From Mesorhizobium sp. Root552 (lineage in GTDB: Bacteria; Pseudomonadota; Alphaproteobacteria; Rhizobiales; Rhizobiaceae): 64,000 nt of DNA. The notes under the pieces were generated by a model, which was not told where the DNA came from, did no database searches, and saw nothing but the letters and a program-made list of their open reading frames with translations. Location: the NCBI RefSeq assembly GCF_001427285.1, contig NZ_LMFV01000012.1, positions 89,469 to 153,468 on the forward strand, read 5' to 3'. Made by a program: the position numbers and the translations under genes. Below are positions 17,677 to 26,982 of the stretch, one piece after another (position 1 is the stretch's first letter; each line of letters starts with the position of its first letter).

Positions 17677-19629
17677 ATGGAACACGCGATCTATCTGGTG
17701 ACGCTGGTCGGCACCGGGCTTGTGATCGCGGCGGCGTTCTCCAGCCTGATCGCCTTCCGCTTTGGCGCACCTCTGCTTCTTCTCTTCCTCAGCATCGGCC
17801 TGATCACGGGTGGTGATGGCCTCGGCATCCAGTTCGACAATGCGCAAGTAGCCTACTTCGCCGGATCGCTTGCGCTGGCCGTCATCCTGTTCGACTCCGG
17901 GTTCGGCACGCCGCTCAACGCGCTGCGGCAAGCGGCGGGGCCGGCGCTGTCGCTTGCCACCGTTGGCGTCCTGATAACCGCCGTCGTCTTCGCGACCGCT
18001 GCATTCTACCTGCTCGACCTGTCGTGGCTGGAATCGCTTCTGCTCGGAGCGGCGGTCGCATCAACCGATGCGGCGGCAGTGTTCTTCCTGTTGCGCGCCG
18101 GCGAGATCAATCTTCGCGAGCGCGTGCGTTCGACCCTTGAAATCGAGTCGGGAAGCAATGACCCGATTGCGATCTTCCTGACCATCACGCTGGTCGAAAT
18201 CATCGCAGCCGGCGCAGACAGCCAGGCCGATCTGGTCGTGCTCGACCTTGTCTTCGGGTTTATTCTCAGCATGGGCATCGGGGCGACCGTCGGCATCCTC
18301 GGCGGCATGGCAATCGTGCGACTGGTGGACCGGCTCAATCTCGACCACGGGCTTTTGCCGATCTTCGTGCTGACGCTTTCGCTTACCGTCTTTGCCGCTG
18401 CCGGGAGCCTAGGCGGCTCAGGTTTCCTCGCTGTCTATCTGGCTGGAATGGTGGCAGGCAATTCCGATATCCGCGCCGTCACCATGCTGAAGCGATTCCA
18501 GGACGGCATGTCGTGGCTGGCGCAGATCATCATGTTTTTGGTGCTTGGCCTGTTTGCCACGCCTTCGCAGTTTCCAGCGATCCTCATTCCAGCGGTGCTG
18601 CTCGGCCTGTTCCTGGCATTTATTGCCCGGCCGATTGCGGTCTGGCTCTGCCTGATCCCGTTCCGGCTACCGCGCCCGGAGGTCGCGTTCATCTCTTGGG
18701 TCGGCCTGCGAGGCGCAGTCTCCATCCTGCTAGCGATAACGCCAATGCTCGGCGGACTGGAAAACGGGCGCTTCATCTTCAACGTCGCCTTCATTGTCGT
18801 TCTCGTGTCGCTTGTCGTACAGGGCTGGACGGTCGGGCCGCTGGCACGGCGTCTTGGCCTCATCGTGCCGTCACGGCTCGGGCCTCTCAACAAGGTCGAA
18901 CTGGAATTGCCGGGTTCGGCGCGCCATGAGCTGCTGGCCTACAAGGTAGCGCCCGGCAGCCCGGTGGCGCGGGGCGAACGTATTCCACGATGGGCGCGCC
19001 CGTCGCTGGTCGTGCGCGAAGGCCGCTCCATGCGTTTCCAGGACATGGGACGGCTCGCAGCAGGCGACAACGTCTACATCTTCGTGCCCGATCGCTATCC
19101 GCGCCTGCTCGACAAGCTGTTTGCGAGCCGCGCCACGGTGGATCCGGAAGATGCCGATTTCTTCGGCGCTTTCGCCGTCGATCCGGGGCGTCCTGCTGCC
19201 GAACTCGAGGCGGCCTACGGTCCCGCTCTGACGGAAGCCGAGCGCAAGCTGACGGTCGGGCAACTGGTGGTGAGCCGGTTAGGCGGCCATGCTGAATATG
19301 CCGACCGCCTTTCGCTCGAACCGATCGAACTGATCGTGCGCGATGTCGATGAAAAAGGGCGCGTCATCAGCCTCGGCCTTTCGTTCGAGCCGACGGCGCC
19401 GGTGGCGCGGGTTCCGGTGTTTCTCAGCGCCGGTGAGATCTACGACCGTATGGTCAAGCTGTTCAGGGGCAGAAGGCGGAAGATGCCTGGTCCGGAAGGA
19501 GCAGTCGCCGATGAGCAGCCGACTCCCGAAGCGATGGCGGAGGAGCCCCGGATCGTGGCGCTGAAGCCCGATCAGCCGGGGCAGGGCGAAACCGAAACGC
19601 CTGAAGATGCACCGCCTACGGCGGCCTGA
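17677..19629 (+). CDS. Potassium/proton antiporter, NhaP2/CvrA type
   Basis: 650 residues. The first 385 form about 12 membrane helices of the CPA1 cation/proton antiporter fold, with STDAAAVFF (from about 128) and WVGLRGAVSI (from about 339). A cytosolic RCK_C/TrkA_C-like domain (about 410-485, ELPGSARHELLAYKV) and a CorC/HlyC-like domain (about 500-590) follow, the NhaP2 arrangement in which K+ is exported in exchange for protons. The last 55 residues are acidic and proline-rich. It lies alone between the gap terminator and pgk, all on the plus strand. Ion choice is inferred from domain order. Confidence 0.87.
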   Translation: MEHAIYLVTLVGTGLVIAAAFSSLIAFRFGAPLLLLFLSIGLITGGDGLGIQFDNAQVAYFAGSLALAVILFDSGFGTPLNALRQAAGPALSLATVGVLITAVVFATAAFYLLDLSWLESLLLGAAVASTDAAAVFFLLRAGEINLRERVRSTLEIESGSNDPIAIFLTITLVEIIAAGADSQADLVVLDLVFGFILSMGIGATVGILGGMAIVRLVDRLNLDHGLLPIFVLTLSLTVFAAAGSLGGSGFLAVYLAGMVAGNSDIRAVTMLKRFQDGMSWLAQIIMFLVLGLFATPSQFPAILIPAVLLGLFLAFIARPIAVWLCLIPFRLPRPEVAFISWVGLRGAVSILLAITPMLGGLENGRFIFNVAFIVVLVSLVVQGWTVGPLARRLGLIVPSRLGPLNKVELELPGSARHELLAYKVAPGSPVARGERIPRWARPSLVVREGRSMRFQDMGRLAAGDNVYIFVPDRYPRLLDKLFASRATVDPEDADFFGAFAVDPGRPAAELEAAYGPALTEAERKLTVGQLVVSRLGGHAEYADRLSLEPIELIVRDVDEKGRVISLGLSFEPTAPVARVPVFLSAGEIYDRMVKLFRGRRRKMPGPEGAVADEQPTPEAMAEEPRIVALKPDQPGQGETETPEDAPPTAA

Positions 19630-19729
19630 CGGCAGGTTTTGAAAGATTTTCATTGTCGCTGGCGGCGCGAGCTTGCATCGCCAGCCGCGCCGGGTATGGT
19701 CCGGCGGCTTTTGCGGAGAAGAAATAGTC

Positions 19730-20926
19730 ATGGCAGGCTTCAAGACGCTCGACGACATGGGCACCGTAACCGGCAAGCGCGTGCTGGTCCGGGTCGATCT
19801 CAATGTGCCAATGGCGGACGGCAAGGTTACTGACGCGACCCGCATCGAGCGTATCGCGCCGACTATCGAGGAACTGTCGAAGAAGGGCGCCAAGGTCATT
19901 CTGCTCGCGCATTTTGGGCGTCCGAAAGACGGCCCTTCGCCGGAGTTTTCGCTAGAGCCGATCGCCAAGGCGACTGCCAAGGTTCTGGGTCGCCCGGTTG
20001 GCTTCGCCGCCGATTGTATCGGCGAGAAGGCTGCCGCATCCGTGGGCGCGATGAAGGACGGTGACGTGCTTCTGCTGGAGAACACGCGCTTCTACAAGGC
20101 GGAGGAAAACAACGACCCCGACTTTACGAGGAAGCTGGCCGCCAATGGCGACCTCTACGTCAACGACGCGTTTTCCGCCGCGCATCGTGCGCATTGCTCG
20201 ACCGAGGGCCTTGCCCGGCTGCTGCCGGCTTTTGCCGGGCGGACCATGGAAGCCGAACTCGGCGCGCTGGAAAAGGGTCTCGGCAACCCGGTAAAGCCGG
20301 TCATCGCCATCATCGGCGGCGCAAAGGTCTCGACCAAGATCGACCTGTTGATGAACCTGGTCAGGAAAGTCGATGCGCTCGTCATCGGCGGCGGTATGGC
20401 CAATACCTTCCTCGCCGCGCGCGGTACCAATGTCGGCAAGTCGCTCGCCGAGCATGACCTTGCCCAGACCGCCAAGCAGATCATGATCGAGGCTGCGGAA
20501 GCCGGTTGCGCGCTGATCCTGCCTACCGACGGCGTGGTGGCGCGGGAGTTTAAGGCCGGCGCTGCAAACGAGACGGTTCCCGTCGGCACTGTTCCTGCGG
20601 ATGCGATGATCCTGGATGTTGGCCCGAAAACGGTCGAGGCGGTCAATCAGTGGATCGACCGGGCCGCGACGCTGGTCTGGAACGGGCCGCTTGGCGCCTT
20701 CGAGATCGAGCCGTTCGACAGGGCGACGGTCGCTGCAGCCCGCCACGCGGCAAAGCGCACCAAGGAAGGCAAGCTGGTGTCGGTGGCTGGTGGCGGCGAT
20801 ACGGTTGCCGCACTCAACCACGCCGGTGTCGCCGACGATTTCACATATATCTCGACTGCCGGTGGCGCATTCCTGGAGTGGATGGAAGGCAAGCCGCTGC
20901 CGGGCGTGGACGCTCTGGAGGCCTAA
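19730..20926 (+). CDS. pgk: Phosphoglycerate kinase
   Basis: 398 residues. [12 protein letters not shown] near the start, [30 protein letters not shown], the nucleotide site [18 protein letters not shown] and [11 protein letters not shown] are all standard. It transfers phosphate between 1,3-bisphosphoglycerate and ADP. The ATG at 19730 follows GGAGAAG; an earlier in-frame ATG at 19673 would add 19 residues without family match. fba follows after 134 bases. Confidence 0.97.
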   Translation: MAGFKTLDDMGTVTGKRVLVRVDLNVPMADGKVTDATRIERIAPTIEELSKKGAKVILLAHFGRPKDGPSPEFSLEPIAKATAKVLGRPVGFAADCIGEKAAASVGAMKDGDVLLLENTRFYKAEENNDPDFTRKLAANGDLYVNDAFSAAHRAHCSTEGLARLLPAFAGRTMEAELGALEKGLGNPVKPVIAIIGGAKVSTKIDLLMNLVRKVDALVIGGGMANTFLAARGTNVGKSLAEHDLAQTAKQIMIEAAEAGCALILPTDGVVAREFKAGAANETVPVGTVPADAMILDVGPKTVEAVNQWIDRAATLVWNGPLGAFEIEPFDRATVAAARHAAKRTKEGKLVSVAGGGDTVAALNHAGVADDFTYISTAGGAFLEWMEGKPLPGVDALEA

Positions 20927-21001
20927 CCCGCACCGAATGCAGCCTGTTGGCTATTTAGCCGCATTTTGGGTAACGCAAGGTGATTTCCCCTGGTTGCAAA
21001 A

Positions 21002-21013
21002 TGCTCTAGAGCA
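21002..21013. promoter_or_regulatory. Palindrome upstream of fba
   Basis: TGCTCTAGAGCA is a perfect 12-base palindrome 48 bases before the fba start, between pgk and fba. It could bind a dimeric regulator; none is recognised. Confidence 0.3.
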
Positions 21014-21060
21014 CGCGTTGATGTATTGGTTTGTAAATCGGTCGACTTTGGGAGAATGAG

Positions 21061-21951
21061 ATGAACAAGGACATGGCCGCGCAGGCCGCAAACAAGGACG
21101 GCTTCATTGCGGCGCTCGATCAGTCGGGCGGCTCGACGCCGAAGGCACTCAAGCTTTACGGCATCAACGAAAGCGCCTGGTCCAATGATGCGGAGATGTT
21201 CGACCTCGTTCACCAGATGCGCGCCCGCATCATCAAGTCGCCTGCCTTCACCGGCGACAAGGTCATGGGTGCCATCCTGTTCGAGCAGACCATGGATCGC
21301 GAGATCGACGGCACCCCGACCGCTCAGTATCTCTGGGAAAAGCGCCATGTGGTGCCCTTCCTGAAGATCGACAAGGGCCTTGAAGAAGGTAAGGACGGCG
21401 TCAAGCTGATGAAGCCGATGCCGAACCTCGATGCCCTTTTGAAGCATGCGGTTTCGAAGGGGATTTTCGGCACGAAGGAACGGTCTGTGATCGACGCCGC
21501 GAACCCGAAAGGTATCGCCGCCGTTGTCGACCAGCAGTTCGAGGTTGCCAGGCAGGTCCTGGCACACGGGCTCGTCCCGATCATCGAACCAGAGGTCACA
21601 ATTTCGATCGCAGACAAGGCACAAGCGGAAGACATCCTGCTGGCTGAAATCCGCAAGCATCTCGCCGATGTGCCGGCAGGCAAGCAGGTCATGCTGAAAC
21701 TGACGCTGCCGACCAAGGCCAACCTCTACAAGCCGCTGATCGACGACCCTCGCGTCATGCGGGTCGTCGCCCTGTCCGGTGGTTATTCCCGCGACGATGC
21801 GAATGCAAAGCTGCGAGAGAATGACGGCATGATCGCCAGTTTCTCGCGCGCCCTGACCGAAGGCCTTTCGGCCTGCCAGAGCGATGCCGAGTTCAACGCT
21901 TCGCTGGGAGCAGCGATCGACAGCATTTTCGAGGCGTCACGGGCCCGCTGA
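21061..21951 (+). CDS. Class I fructose-bisphosphate aldolase
   Basis: 296 residues of the bacterial class I (Schiff-base) aldolase group, not the zinc class II enzyme. AALDQSGGSTPK near the start, MGAILFEQTMDRE, VPFLKIDKGL, IIEPEVTI and the Schiff-base lysine K213 in VMLKLTLPTK are visible; the position agrees with the active lysine near 212 known in the Staphylococcus enzyme. It cleaves fructose-1,6-bisphosphate in glycolysis or forms it in gluconeogenesis. GGGAGAATGAG precedes the start. Its own promoter may lie in the 134-base gap after pgk. A strong terminator follows. Confidence 0.94.
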   Translation: MNKDMAAQAANKDGFIAALDQSGGSTPKALKLYGINESAWSNDAEMFDLVHQMRARIIKSPAFTGDKVMGAILFEQTMDREIDGTPTAQYLWEKRHVVPFLKIDKGLEEGKDGVKLMKPMPNLDALLKHAVSKGIFGTKERSVIDAANPKGIAAVVDQQFEVARQVLAHGLVPIIEPEVTISIADKAQAEDILLAEIRKHLADVPAGKQVMLKLTLPTKANLYKPLIDDPRVMRVVALSGGYSRDDANAKLRENDGMIASFSRALTEGLSACQSDAEFNASLGAAIDSIFEASRAR

Positions 21952-21981
21952 TAAGCCGCCTGTGCCGGTTACAATGACTTC

Positions 21982-22013
21982 AAACCCGGGCCTCGTGCCC
22001 GGGTTTGTTTTTT
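21982..22013 (+). terminator. Rho-independent terminator of fba
   Basis: AAACCCGGGC/GCCCGGGTTT, a perfect 10-base stem with a five-base loop, followed by a run of T residues. Confidence 0.93.
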
Positions 22014-22390
22014 GAGCAACGATGTTCGCCGGGCGGCAAAAAATTTGTCCCGCATGTCGGAATGTCCGGCTCACTTTCGTCCTTGGACCGAGGAGGCGAA
22101 CGAGACATCGGAATCTGCGGGCCTTCCCGCTGGCCGCATCATGCTGACGCCTGCTGCCAAATCGGGCGGGAAAGGCGATCAAGTGGGGCAATCGGGCTGA
22201 TTTCGATGCACTTTTGACGATACGTCAATTCTTTCATCAACTTTTCTGACTATTTCGCGTCACGAAGTTGATGTAGAAGGCGCGCTCCGTTGCTCACGGC
22301 GATTTGAACGCGAAGCGCGCATACCCATATGGACCATGGCGTCTTACAGACGTCGCCTGGCTAGGCCATTGCGCACCCGGAAAGATGACA
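22014..22390. other. Gene-free leader of the efflux operon
   Basis: About 375 bases after the fba terminator. No gene is convincing; the open frames in it have no recognised motif. The first 180 bases are GC-rich and can fold locally (TCCT...AGGA near 22078). After 22210 the sequence becomes AT-rich and holds the two inverted repeats listed separately, so the promoter of the efflux genes is expected near 22210-22290. Confidence 0.45.
22214..22273. promoter_or_regulatory. Two inverted repeats upstream of the RND efflux genes
   Basis: TTGACG-ATA-CGTCAA (22214-22228) is a perfect 6-base inverted repeat with a three-base centre. CATCAACTT (22235-22243) and AAGTTGATG (22265-22273) form a 9-base inverted repeat 21 bases apart, so the two halves sit about three helical turns apart. 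This looks like an operator region for one or two dimeric repressors, as is common before RND pumps. No TetR or MarR gene is adjacent. Confidence 0.5.
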
Positions 22391-23527
22391 ATGTCAAAAT
22401 TCAAGTTTCACAAGCTTGCCGCCATTGTTGTGCTCATCGTTTTTGCAGGATGGGTCGCAACCGGCGCCTTTTCGTCGGTCGGCAGCGACGCGCCGGAAGA
22501 AAATCAGAATGCAGCCGAAAAACCGAAGGCGGCCGAGCCCGCACCGATCAGGACCGTCAAGGTCGTGGTGCCGCCGAGACAGGCGCATGCGCGCGCGATC
22601 CGCATTTCCGGCCTGACCGAAGCCGACAAGCGCGCGGTACTGGCCACTCGCGTTGGCGGCGTCATTTCCGAACTGCCTGTCAAGCAGGGCGACCACGTCA
22701 AGACAGGCGATCTCGTCCTCATGCTCGACGCGGAGGAGAAGGTTTCGGCAGTGGACAATGCTCGGCAGCTCTTCGCCCAGCGCCAGGCGGAGATCGATGC
22801 GTCCGAGCGGCTAGCCAAGACCGGCAACCTGCCCAAGCTGCAGCTTGATACGGCGCGTTCGGCGCTTGCGGCGGCCAAGTCGCAGCTCGATGCCGCCGAG
22901 GCTGAACTTGCTCGCAACGAGGTCAAGGCGCCGTTCAATGGCGTCATCGACCGCGTCGCCGTCGAGCTTGGCAGCGCCATCATGCAGGGTGGCGAAGTCG
23001 CGACGATCCTCAGCCTCGACCCGATCGTGGCGCGCGGCGAGATCAGCGAACGCGATCTGGGCTACCTCAAGATCGGCGACACCGCCAAAGTGAGGCTTGT
23101 GAGTGGCGATGTCGTGGAGGGTACCGTTCGCTACATCAGCCGCGACGCCTCGTCGGCAACCCGCACATTCCGCGTCGAGATCGCCATTCCCAATGCGAAT
23201 GGCGCCATCCCTGCAGGCATGACGGCGGAGATTACATTGCAGACAGCGCCGACCGACGCGATCACGCTGCCGCGCTCGGTGGTGACGCTCAGCAAGGACG
23301 GCGATCTCGGCATTCGCGCCGTGGGCTCGGACGGCAAGGTCGCGTTCTATCCGATCGACCTGATCGACGATACGCAGAACGGATTGGTGCTGGCAGGCAT
23401 ACCTGCGGATGCGCAGGTCATCATTGCCGGGCAGGATCTGGTCAAGGAAGGCGACGAGGTCAAGGCCGTTGTCGCTGATGAAGCGGCGATCAGGAAACTC
23501 GTCCAAGACGCATCCGGTACGCAGTGA
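22391..23527 (+). CDS. RND efflux periplasmic adaptor (membrane fusion protein)
   Basis: 378 residues. One N-terminal hydrophobic segment (about 7-28) anchors or exports it; then a lipoyl half-motif (LATRVGGVISELPVKQGDHVKTGDLVL, split around the hairpin), a coiled coil (about 125-190) and the second half (NEVKAPFNGVIDRV), beta-barrel and proximal domains. It links the inner-membrane pump to an outer-membrane channel. GGAAAG is six bases before the ATG at 22391, so this start is preferred over 22385. The pump gene starts nine bases after its stop. No outer-membrane TolC-type gene is nearby. Confidence 0.93.
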   Translation: MSKFKFHKLAAIVVLIVFAGWVATGAFSSVGSDAPEENQNAAEKPKAAEPAPIRTVKVVVPPRQAHARAIRISGLTEADKRAVLATRVGGVISELPVKQGDHVKTGDLVLMLDAEEKVSAVDNARQLFAQRQAEIDASERLAKTGNLPKLQLDTARSALAAAKSQLDAAEAELARNEVKAPFNGVIDRVAVELGSAIMQGGEVATILSLDPIVARGEISERDLGYLKIGDTAKVRLVSGDVVEGTVRYISRDASSATRTFRVEIAIPNANGAIPAGMTAEITLQTAPTDAITLPRSVVTLSKDGDLGIRAVGSDGKVAFYPIDLIDDTQNGLVLAGIPADAQVIIAGQDLVKEGDEVKAVVADEAAIRKLVQDASGTQ

Positions 23528-23536
23528 GGCCACGGC

Positions 23537-26500
23537 ATGGATATCGTTAAACTTGCGATCCAGAACGCACGCCTGACGCTGTCGGTCCTGATCTTCCTGG
23601 TGATTGCCGGGGCGCTTGCCTACCGGGCAGTGCCAAAGGAAGCCGAGCCTGACGTCGCCATTCCGATCATGTATGTCAGCCTGATCTATCAGGGCATTTC
23701 ACCGGAAGACGCCGAGCGCCTGCTGCTGCGCCCGGTCGAATCCCAGCTCAAGAGCCTCAAGGGGCTCAAGGAGATGAAGTCGAACGCTTTCCAGGGCGGC
23801 GCCAACGTCATCGTGGAGTTCGATCCATCGACGGACCTCAGCGACGCGCTGATCGATACCCGCAACAAGGTACAGGACGCCAAGCGCGACCTACCGGCAG
23901 GGGTCGAGGAGCCAACGGTCAACGAAGTCAACCTGTCGGAATTCCCGGTGGTCTTCGTGACCTTGTCCGGCGACCTGCCGGAACGCACCCTGACTGCCGC
24001 GGCCAAGACCCTGCGCGACCGCATCGAGGAGGTGCCCGGCGTTCTGGAAGGCGAGATCCAGGGCTCGCGCGACGAACAGGTCGAGGCCATCATCGATCCG
24101 GTACGGCTTTCATCCTATGGCCTCCAGCTCGATCAGTTGATCCAGGGTATCGGCGCTTCCAACAGCCTGGTTGCAGCCGGCGCGATCGAGGGCACTGAAG
24201 GCAAGTATGCGGTCAAGGTGCCGGCGCTGATCGAGACGCCGGAGGATGTCGCCAACCTTCCTGTGGTTGCAGGATCGAACGCCGTGGTGCGCGTGCGCGA
24301 TCTCGCCACCGTGCGTTCGACCTTCAAGGACGCGGAGACGATTGCCCGCATCGACGGCAAAAGCGCCATAACCATTGCGGTCAAGAAGCGCATCGGCGCC
24401 AATGTGGTCGAGACCATCGAAGGCGCGAAGAAGGTGTCCGAGCAGTTCGTCGCCCAGAACGCGCAGGTGCTGCCCGACCTCAAGGTGACGTACACGCAGG
24501 ACAAGTCGGTCTTCGTCAACCAGTTGCTGAACGACCTGCAGAACCACGTGATGATCGCCGTCATCCTGGTCTTCATCGTCATCCTCTATGCGCTGTCGGG
24601 GCGCGCCTCGATGCTGATCGGCCTGGCCATCCCATCGTCGTTCCTGATGGGTATACTGGCGCTGGCAATGATGGGCTACACGATCAACATGATCGTGCTG
24701 TTCAGCCTTATCCTGGCTGTCGGCATGCTGGTCGATGACGCCATCATCGTGACGGAATATGCCGAGCGGCGCATGAGCGAAGGCATGCCGAAAGAGCTGG
24801 CCTTCGAGCAGGCGGCCAAGCGCATGGCCGGCCCGGTCATCGCTGCCACCATGACCCGTATCGCCGCCTTCTCGCCGCTTCTGTTCTGGCCCGGCATCGT
24901 TGGCGACTTCATGAAGTACCTGCCGATCACGCTGATCGTGACGCTCGCCGCCTCCATGGCCTACGCCCTGATCTTCGCGCCATCGATCGGCGCGATCTTC
25001 GCCAAGCCGCCGAAGGACCACGGCGAAGAGCATCGCGACGGTCTCTATATGGCGGTGGTGAAGAAGGCCGTGCATTACCCGATCACGGCTCTGGTGCTGA
25101 CCGTACTTTTGCTCGGTGGCTCGCTGTTTTCCTACGTGAAGTATGGCAACGGCGTCGAATTCTTCCCAAATGTCGAGCCCGACTACGGCCTTCTCTACGT
25201 TCATGCCCGCGGCAACCTCTCGCTGGAAGAGATGAATGTGGCGACGACCGAGGCGGAAAGCCGAATCCTCGGCTGGCCCGGCATCAAGTCGGTTCTGACG
25301 AAAGTCGGCAAGACGCGTGGAGGGGAGGATATCCCTGAGGATGTCGTCGGCGTCATCAACTACGAGTTCGTGGACTGGCGGCAGCGCAAGTCCGCCCATG
25401 AGATCCTCGACGACCTGCGTGTCGCCATGGCCGGAATTCCAGGCGTCGATGTCGAGGTTCGCGTGCCGGATGCAGGCCCGCCGACCGGCAAGGCGATTCA
25501 GGTTCAACTGTCGGCGGCCGACCCGACGGGCCTCAACGAATATGCCAAGCAAGTCGCCGCTGCCGTGGCCAAGGTGCCCGGCGTGATCGACTTGTCCGAT
25601 GGCCTGCCGCCGCCCGGCATCGACTGGGCGCTGCAGGTGGACCGTTCCAAGGCGGCGCAGTACGGCATCAGCCCGACTTCAGTCGGCACGGTCGTGCAAC
25701 TCGTCACAACGGGGTTGAAGCTGACGGACTATAGGCCGGCGGGCGCCGACGACGCCGTCGATATCAGGCTGCGCCTGCCCGAGGACCGTCGCACGCTGTC
25801 GACATTGGACGAGTTGCGTATCCAGACGGCGCAGGGTTCGGTGCCGATTTCCAATTTCGTCACGCGCAAGCCGGAACCTACGGTCGGCATCCTGAACCGC
25901 ATCGACGGCAAGCGGACCATCACCATCCAGGCCAACGTGGCAAGCGGCCTTCAGGTTGCTGCGGTGCAGGCCGACGTGGCCAAGGCGGTCGGCGAGATGG
26001 CGAAACCGGGCGTGGACTGGAAGCTTGCAGGTTCGAACGAGGACAGCGCCGAGGCTGGCGCGTTCCTGGTCAACGCATTTGGCGCCGCGATCTTCCTGAT
26101 CTTCATCGTGCTGCTTGCCCAGTTCAACAAGTTCACCAGCGTTCTGATGGTGCTGTCCTGCGTGGTCATGGCCATGATCGGCGCGTTGCTGGGCATGCTG
26201 GCAACCGGACAGGCTTTCGTCATCGTGATGTCCGGCATCGGCATGATTGCTCTCGCGGGCGTGGTGGTGAACAACAACATCGTGCTGATCGACACCTACG
26301 ACCGGTTGCGCGAAGAAGGCTGGGACAAGCTGGAAGCGGTGCTGCAGACCTGCCGCGAGCGTGCGCGCCCGGTCGTGCTGACGGCACTGTCGGCTATCCT
26401 CGGGGTGCTGCCGATCGCCTTTGGGCTTGGGCTGGAAATCTTCCACCGGGAGACGACGATCAATGCACCCTCGACGCAGTGGTGGATCGCGCTGTCTTCC

Positions 26501-26710
26501 GCAATCGTGTTCGGCCTGGCCTTTGCGACCGTGCTTACCCTGATAGTGACGCCGTCGATGCTGATGATCTTCACCAGAAGCAAGGACAGTAAATTCTACG
26601 CGTACTGGCGACGCCTGTTCCGTCGGGACAAGAAGCAGCCTTCCACAGATGCTACTCTCCCTGCCGCCAAGGGCGATCTGCCGGTTGCCTATCCGAAGGC
26701 TGCGGAATAG
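23537..26710 (+). CDS. RND efflux pump, inner-membrane permease
   Basis: 1057 residues, normal for the AcrB/hydrophobe-amphiphile branch. Two repeats, each of an initial helix, a large periplasmic loop and five further helices. The proton-relay pair D400/D401 is present in AVGMLVDDAIIV of helix 4, so the pump should be proton-driven. GIGMIALAGVVVNNNIVLIDTY marks the second half. The first residues (DIVKLAIQNARLT) differ from AcrB and resemble the MdtBC/efflux RND group with uncharacterised substrates. It forms an operon with the adaptor and is closed by a terminator. Confidence 0.94.
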   Translation: MDIVKLAIQNARLTLSVLIFLVIAGALAYRAVPKEAEPDVAIPIMYVSLIYQGISPEDAERLLLRPVESQLKSLKGLKEMKSNAFQGGANVIVEFDPSTDLSDALIDTRNKVQDAKRDLPAGVEEPTVNEVNLSEFPVVFVTLSGDLPERTLTAAAKTLRDRIEEVPGVLEGEIQGSRDEQVEAIIDPVRLSSYGLQLDQLIQGIGASNSLVAAGAIEGTEGKYAVKVPALIETPEDVANLPVVAGSNAVVRVRDLATVRSTFKDAETIARIDGKSAITIAVKKRIGANVVETIEGAKKVSEQFVAQNAQVLPDLKVTYTQDKSVFVNQLLNDLQNHVMIAVILVFIVILYALSGRASMLIGLAIPSSFLMGILALAMMGYTINMIVLFSLILAVGMLVDDAIIVTEYAERRMSEGMPKELAFEQAAKRMAGPVIAATMTRIAAFSPLLFWPGIVGDFMKYLPITLIVTLAASMAYALIFAPSIGAIFAKPPKDHGEEHRDGLYMAVVKKAVHYPITALVLTVLLLGGSLFSYVKYGNGVEFFPNVEPDYGLLYVHARGNLSLEEMNVATTEAESRILGWPGIKSVLTKVGKTRGGEDIPEDVVGVINYEFVDWRQRKSAHEILDDLRVAMAGIPGVDVEVRVPDAGPPTGKAIQVQLSAADPTGLNEYAKQVAAAVAKVPGVIDLSDGLPPPGIDWALQVDRSKAAQYGISPTSVGTVVQLVTTGLKLTDYRPAGADDAVDIRLRLPEDRRTLSTLDELRIQTAQGSVPISNFVTRKPEPTVGILNRIDGKRTITIQANVASGLQVAAVQADVAKAVGEMAKPGVDWKLAGSNEDSAEAGAFLVNAFGAAIFLIFIVLLAQFNKFTSVLMVLSCVVMAMIGALLGMLATGQAFVIVMSGIGMIALAGVVVNNNIVLIDTYDRLREEGWDKLEAVLQTCRERARPVVLTALSAILGVLPIAFGLGLEIFHRETTINAPSTQWWIALSSAIVFGLAFATVLTLIVTPSMLMIFTRSKDSKFYAYWRRLFRRDKKQPSTDATLPAAKGDLPVAYPKAAE

Positions 26711-26735
26711 CGTTTGACATGAATTTTGATAGCGA

Positions 26736-26765
26736 GGCCGTCCGGGAACAACCGGGCGGCCTTTT
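26736..26765 (+). terminator. Rho-independent terminator of the efflux operon
   Basis: GGCCGTCCGG/CCGGGCGGCC stem (one G-T pair) with GAACAA loop and TTTT, 25 bases after the pump stop codon. Confidence 0.85.
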
Positions 26766-26807
26766 GCATTGTGATGGCATGAGTTTCAACAATGCGAGGC
26801 TGTCGCC

Positions 26808-26966
26808 ATGCCACTCACGACACTGCTGATCATTATTTTGATCCTGATCCTGATCGGTGCGATTCCGAGCTGGCCATATTCTCGTGGTTGGGGCTACGGG
26901 CCGTCCGGCATTGTCGGCGTCATCCTGGTCGTGCTCCTGATCCTGCTGTTCATGGGCAGGATTTGA
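26808..26966 (+). CDS. DUF3309-like small hydrophobic protein
   Basis: 52 residues with two membrane helices: a Leu/Ile-rich first helix (LLIIILILILIGAIP), a short SRGWGYGPSG turn and a second helix ending FMGRI. This order and the WPYSRGWGYGPSG centre match the DUF3309 family of small alphaproteobacterial proteins of unknown function. It stands alone between the efflux terminator and the convergent MFS gene. There is no strong ribosome site (GCGAGG lies 9 bases upstream). Confidence 0.75.
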   Translation: MPLTTLLIIILILILIGAIPSWPYSRGWGYGPSGIVGVILVVLLILLFMGRI

Positions 26967-26982
26967 CGCTGTCCTTGGTTGT

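Noticed and set aside
24110..25552. 480-codon open frame opposite the RND pump
   Set aside because: His/Arg/Asp-rich shadow with no family match or ribosome site.
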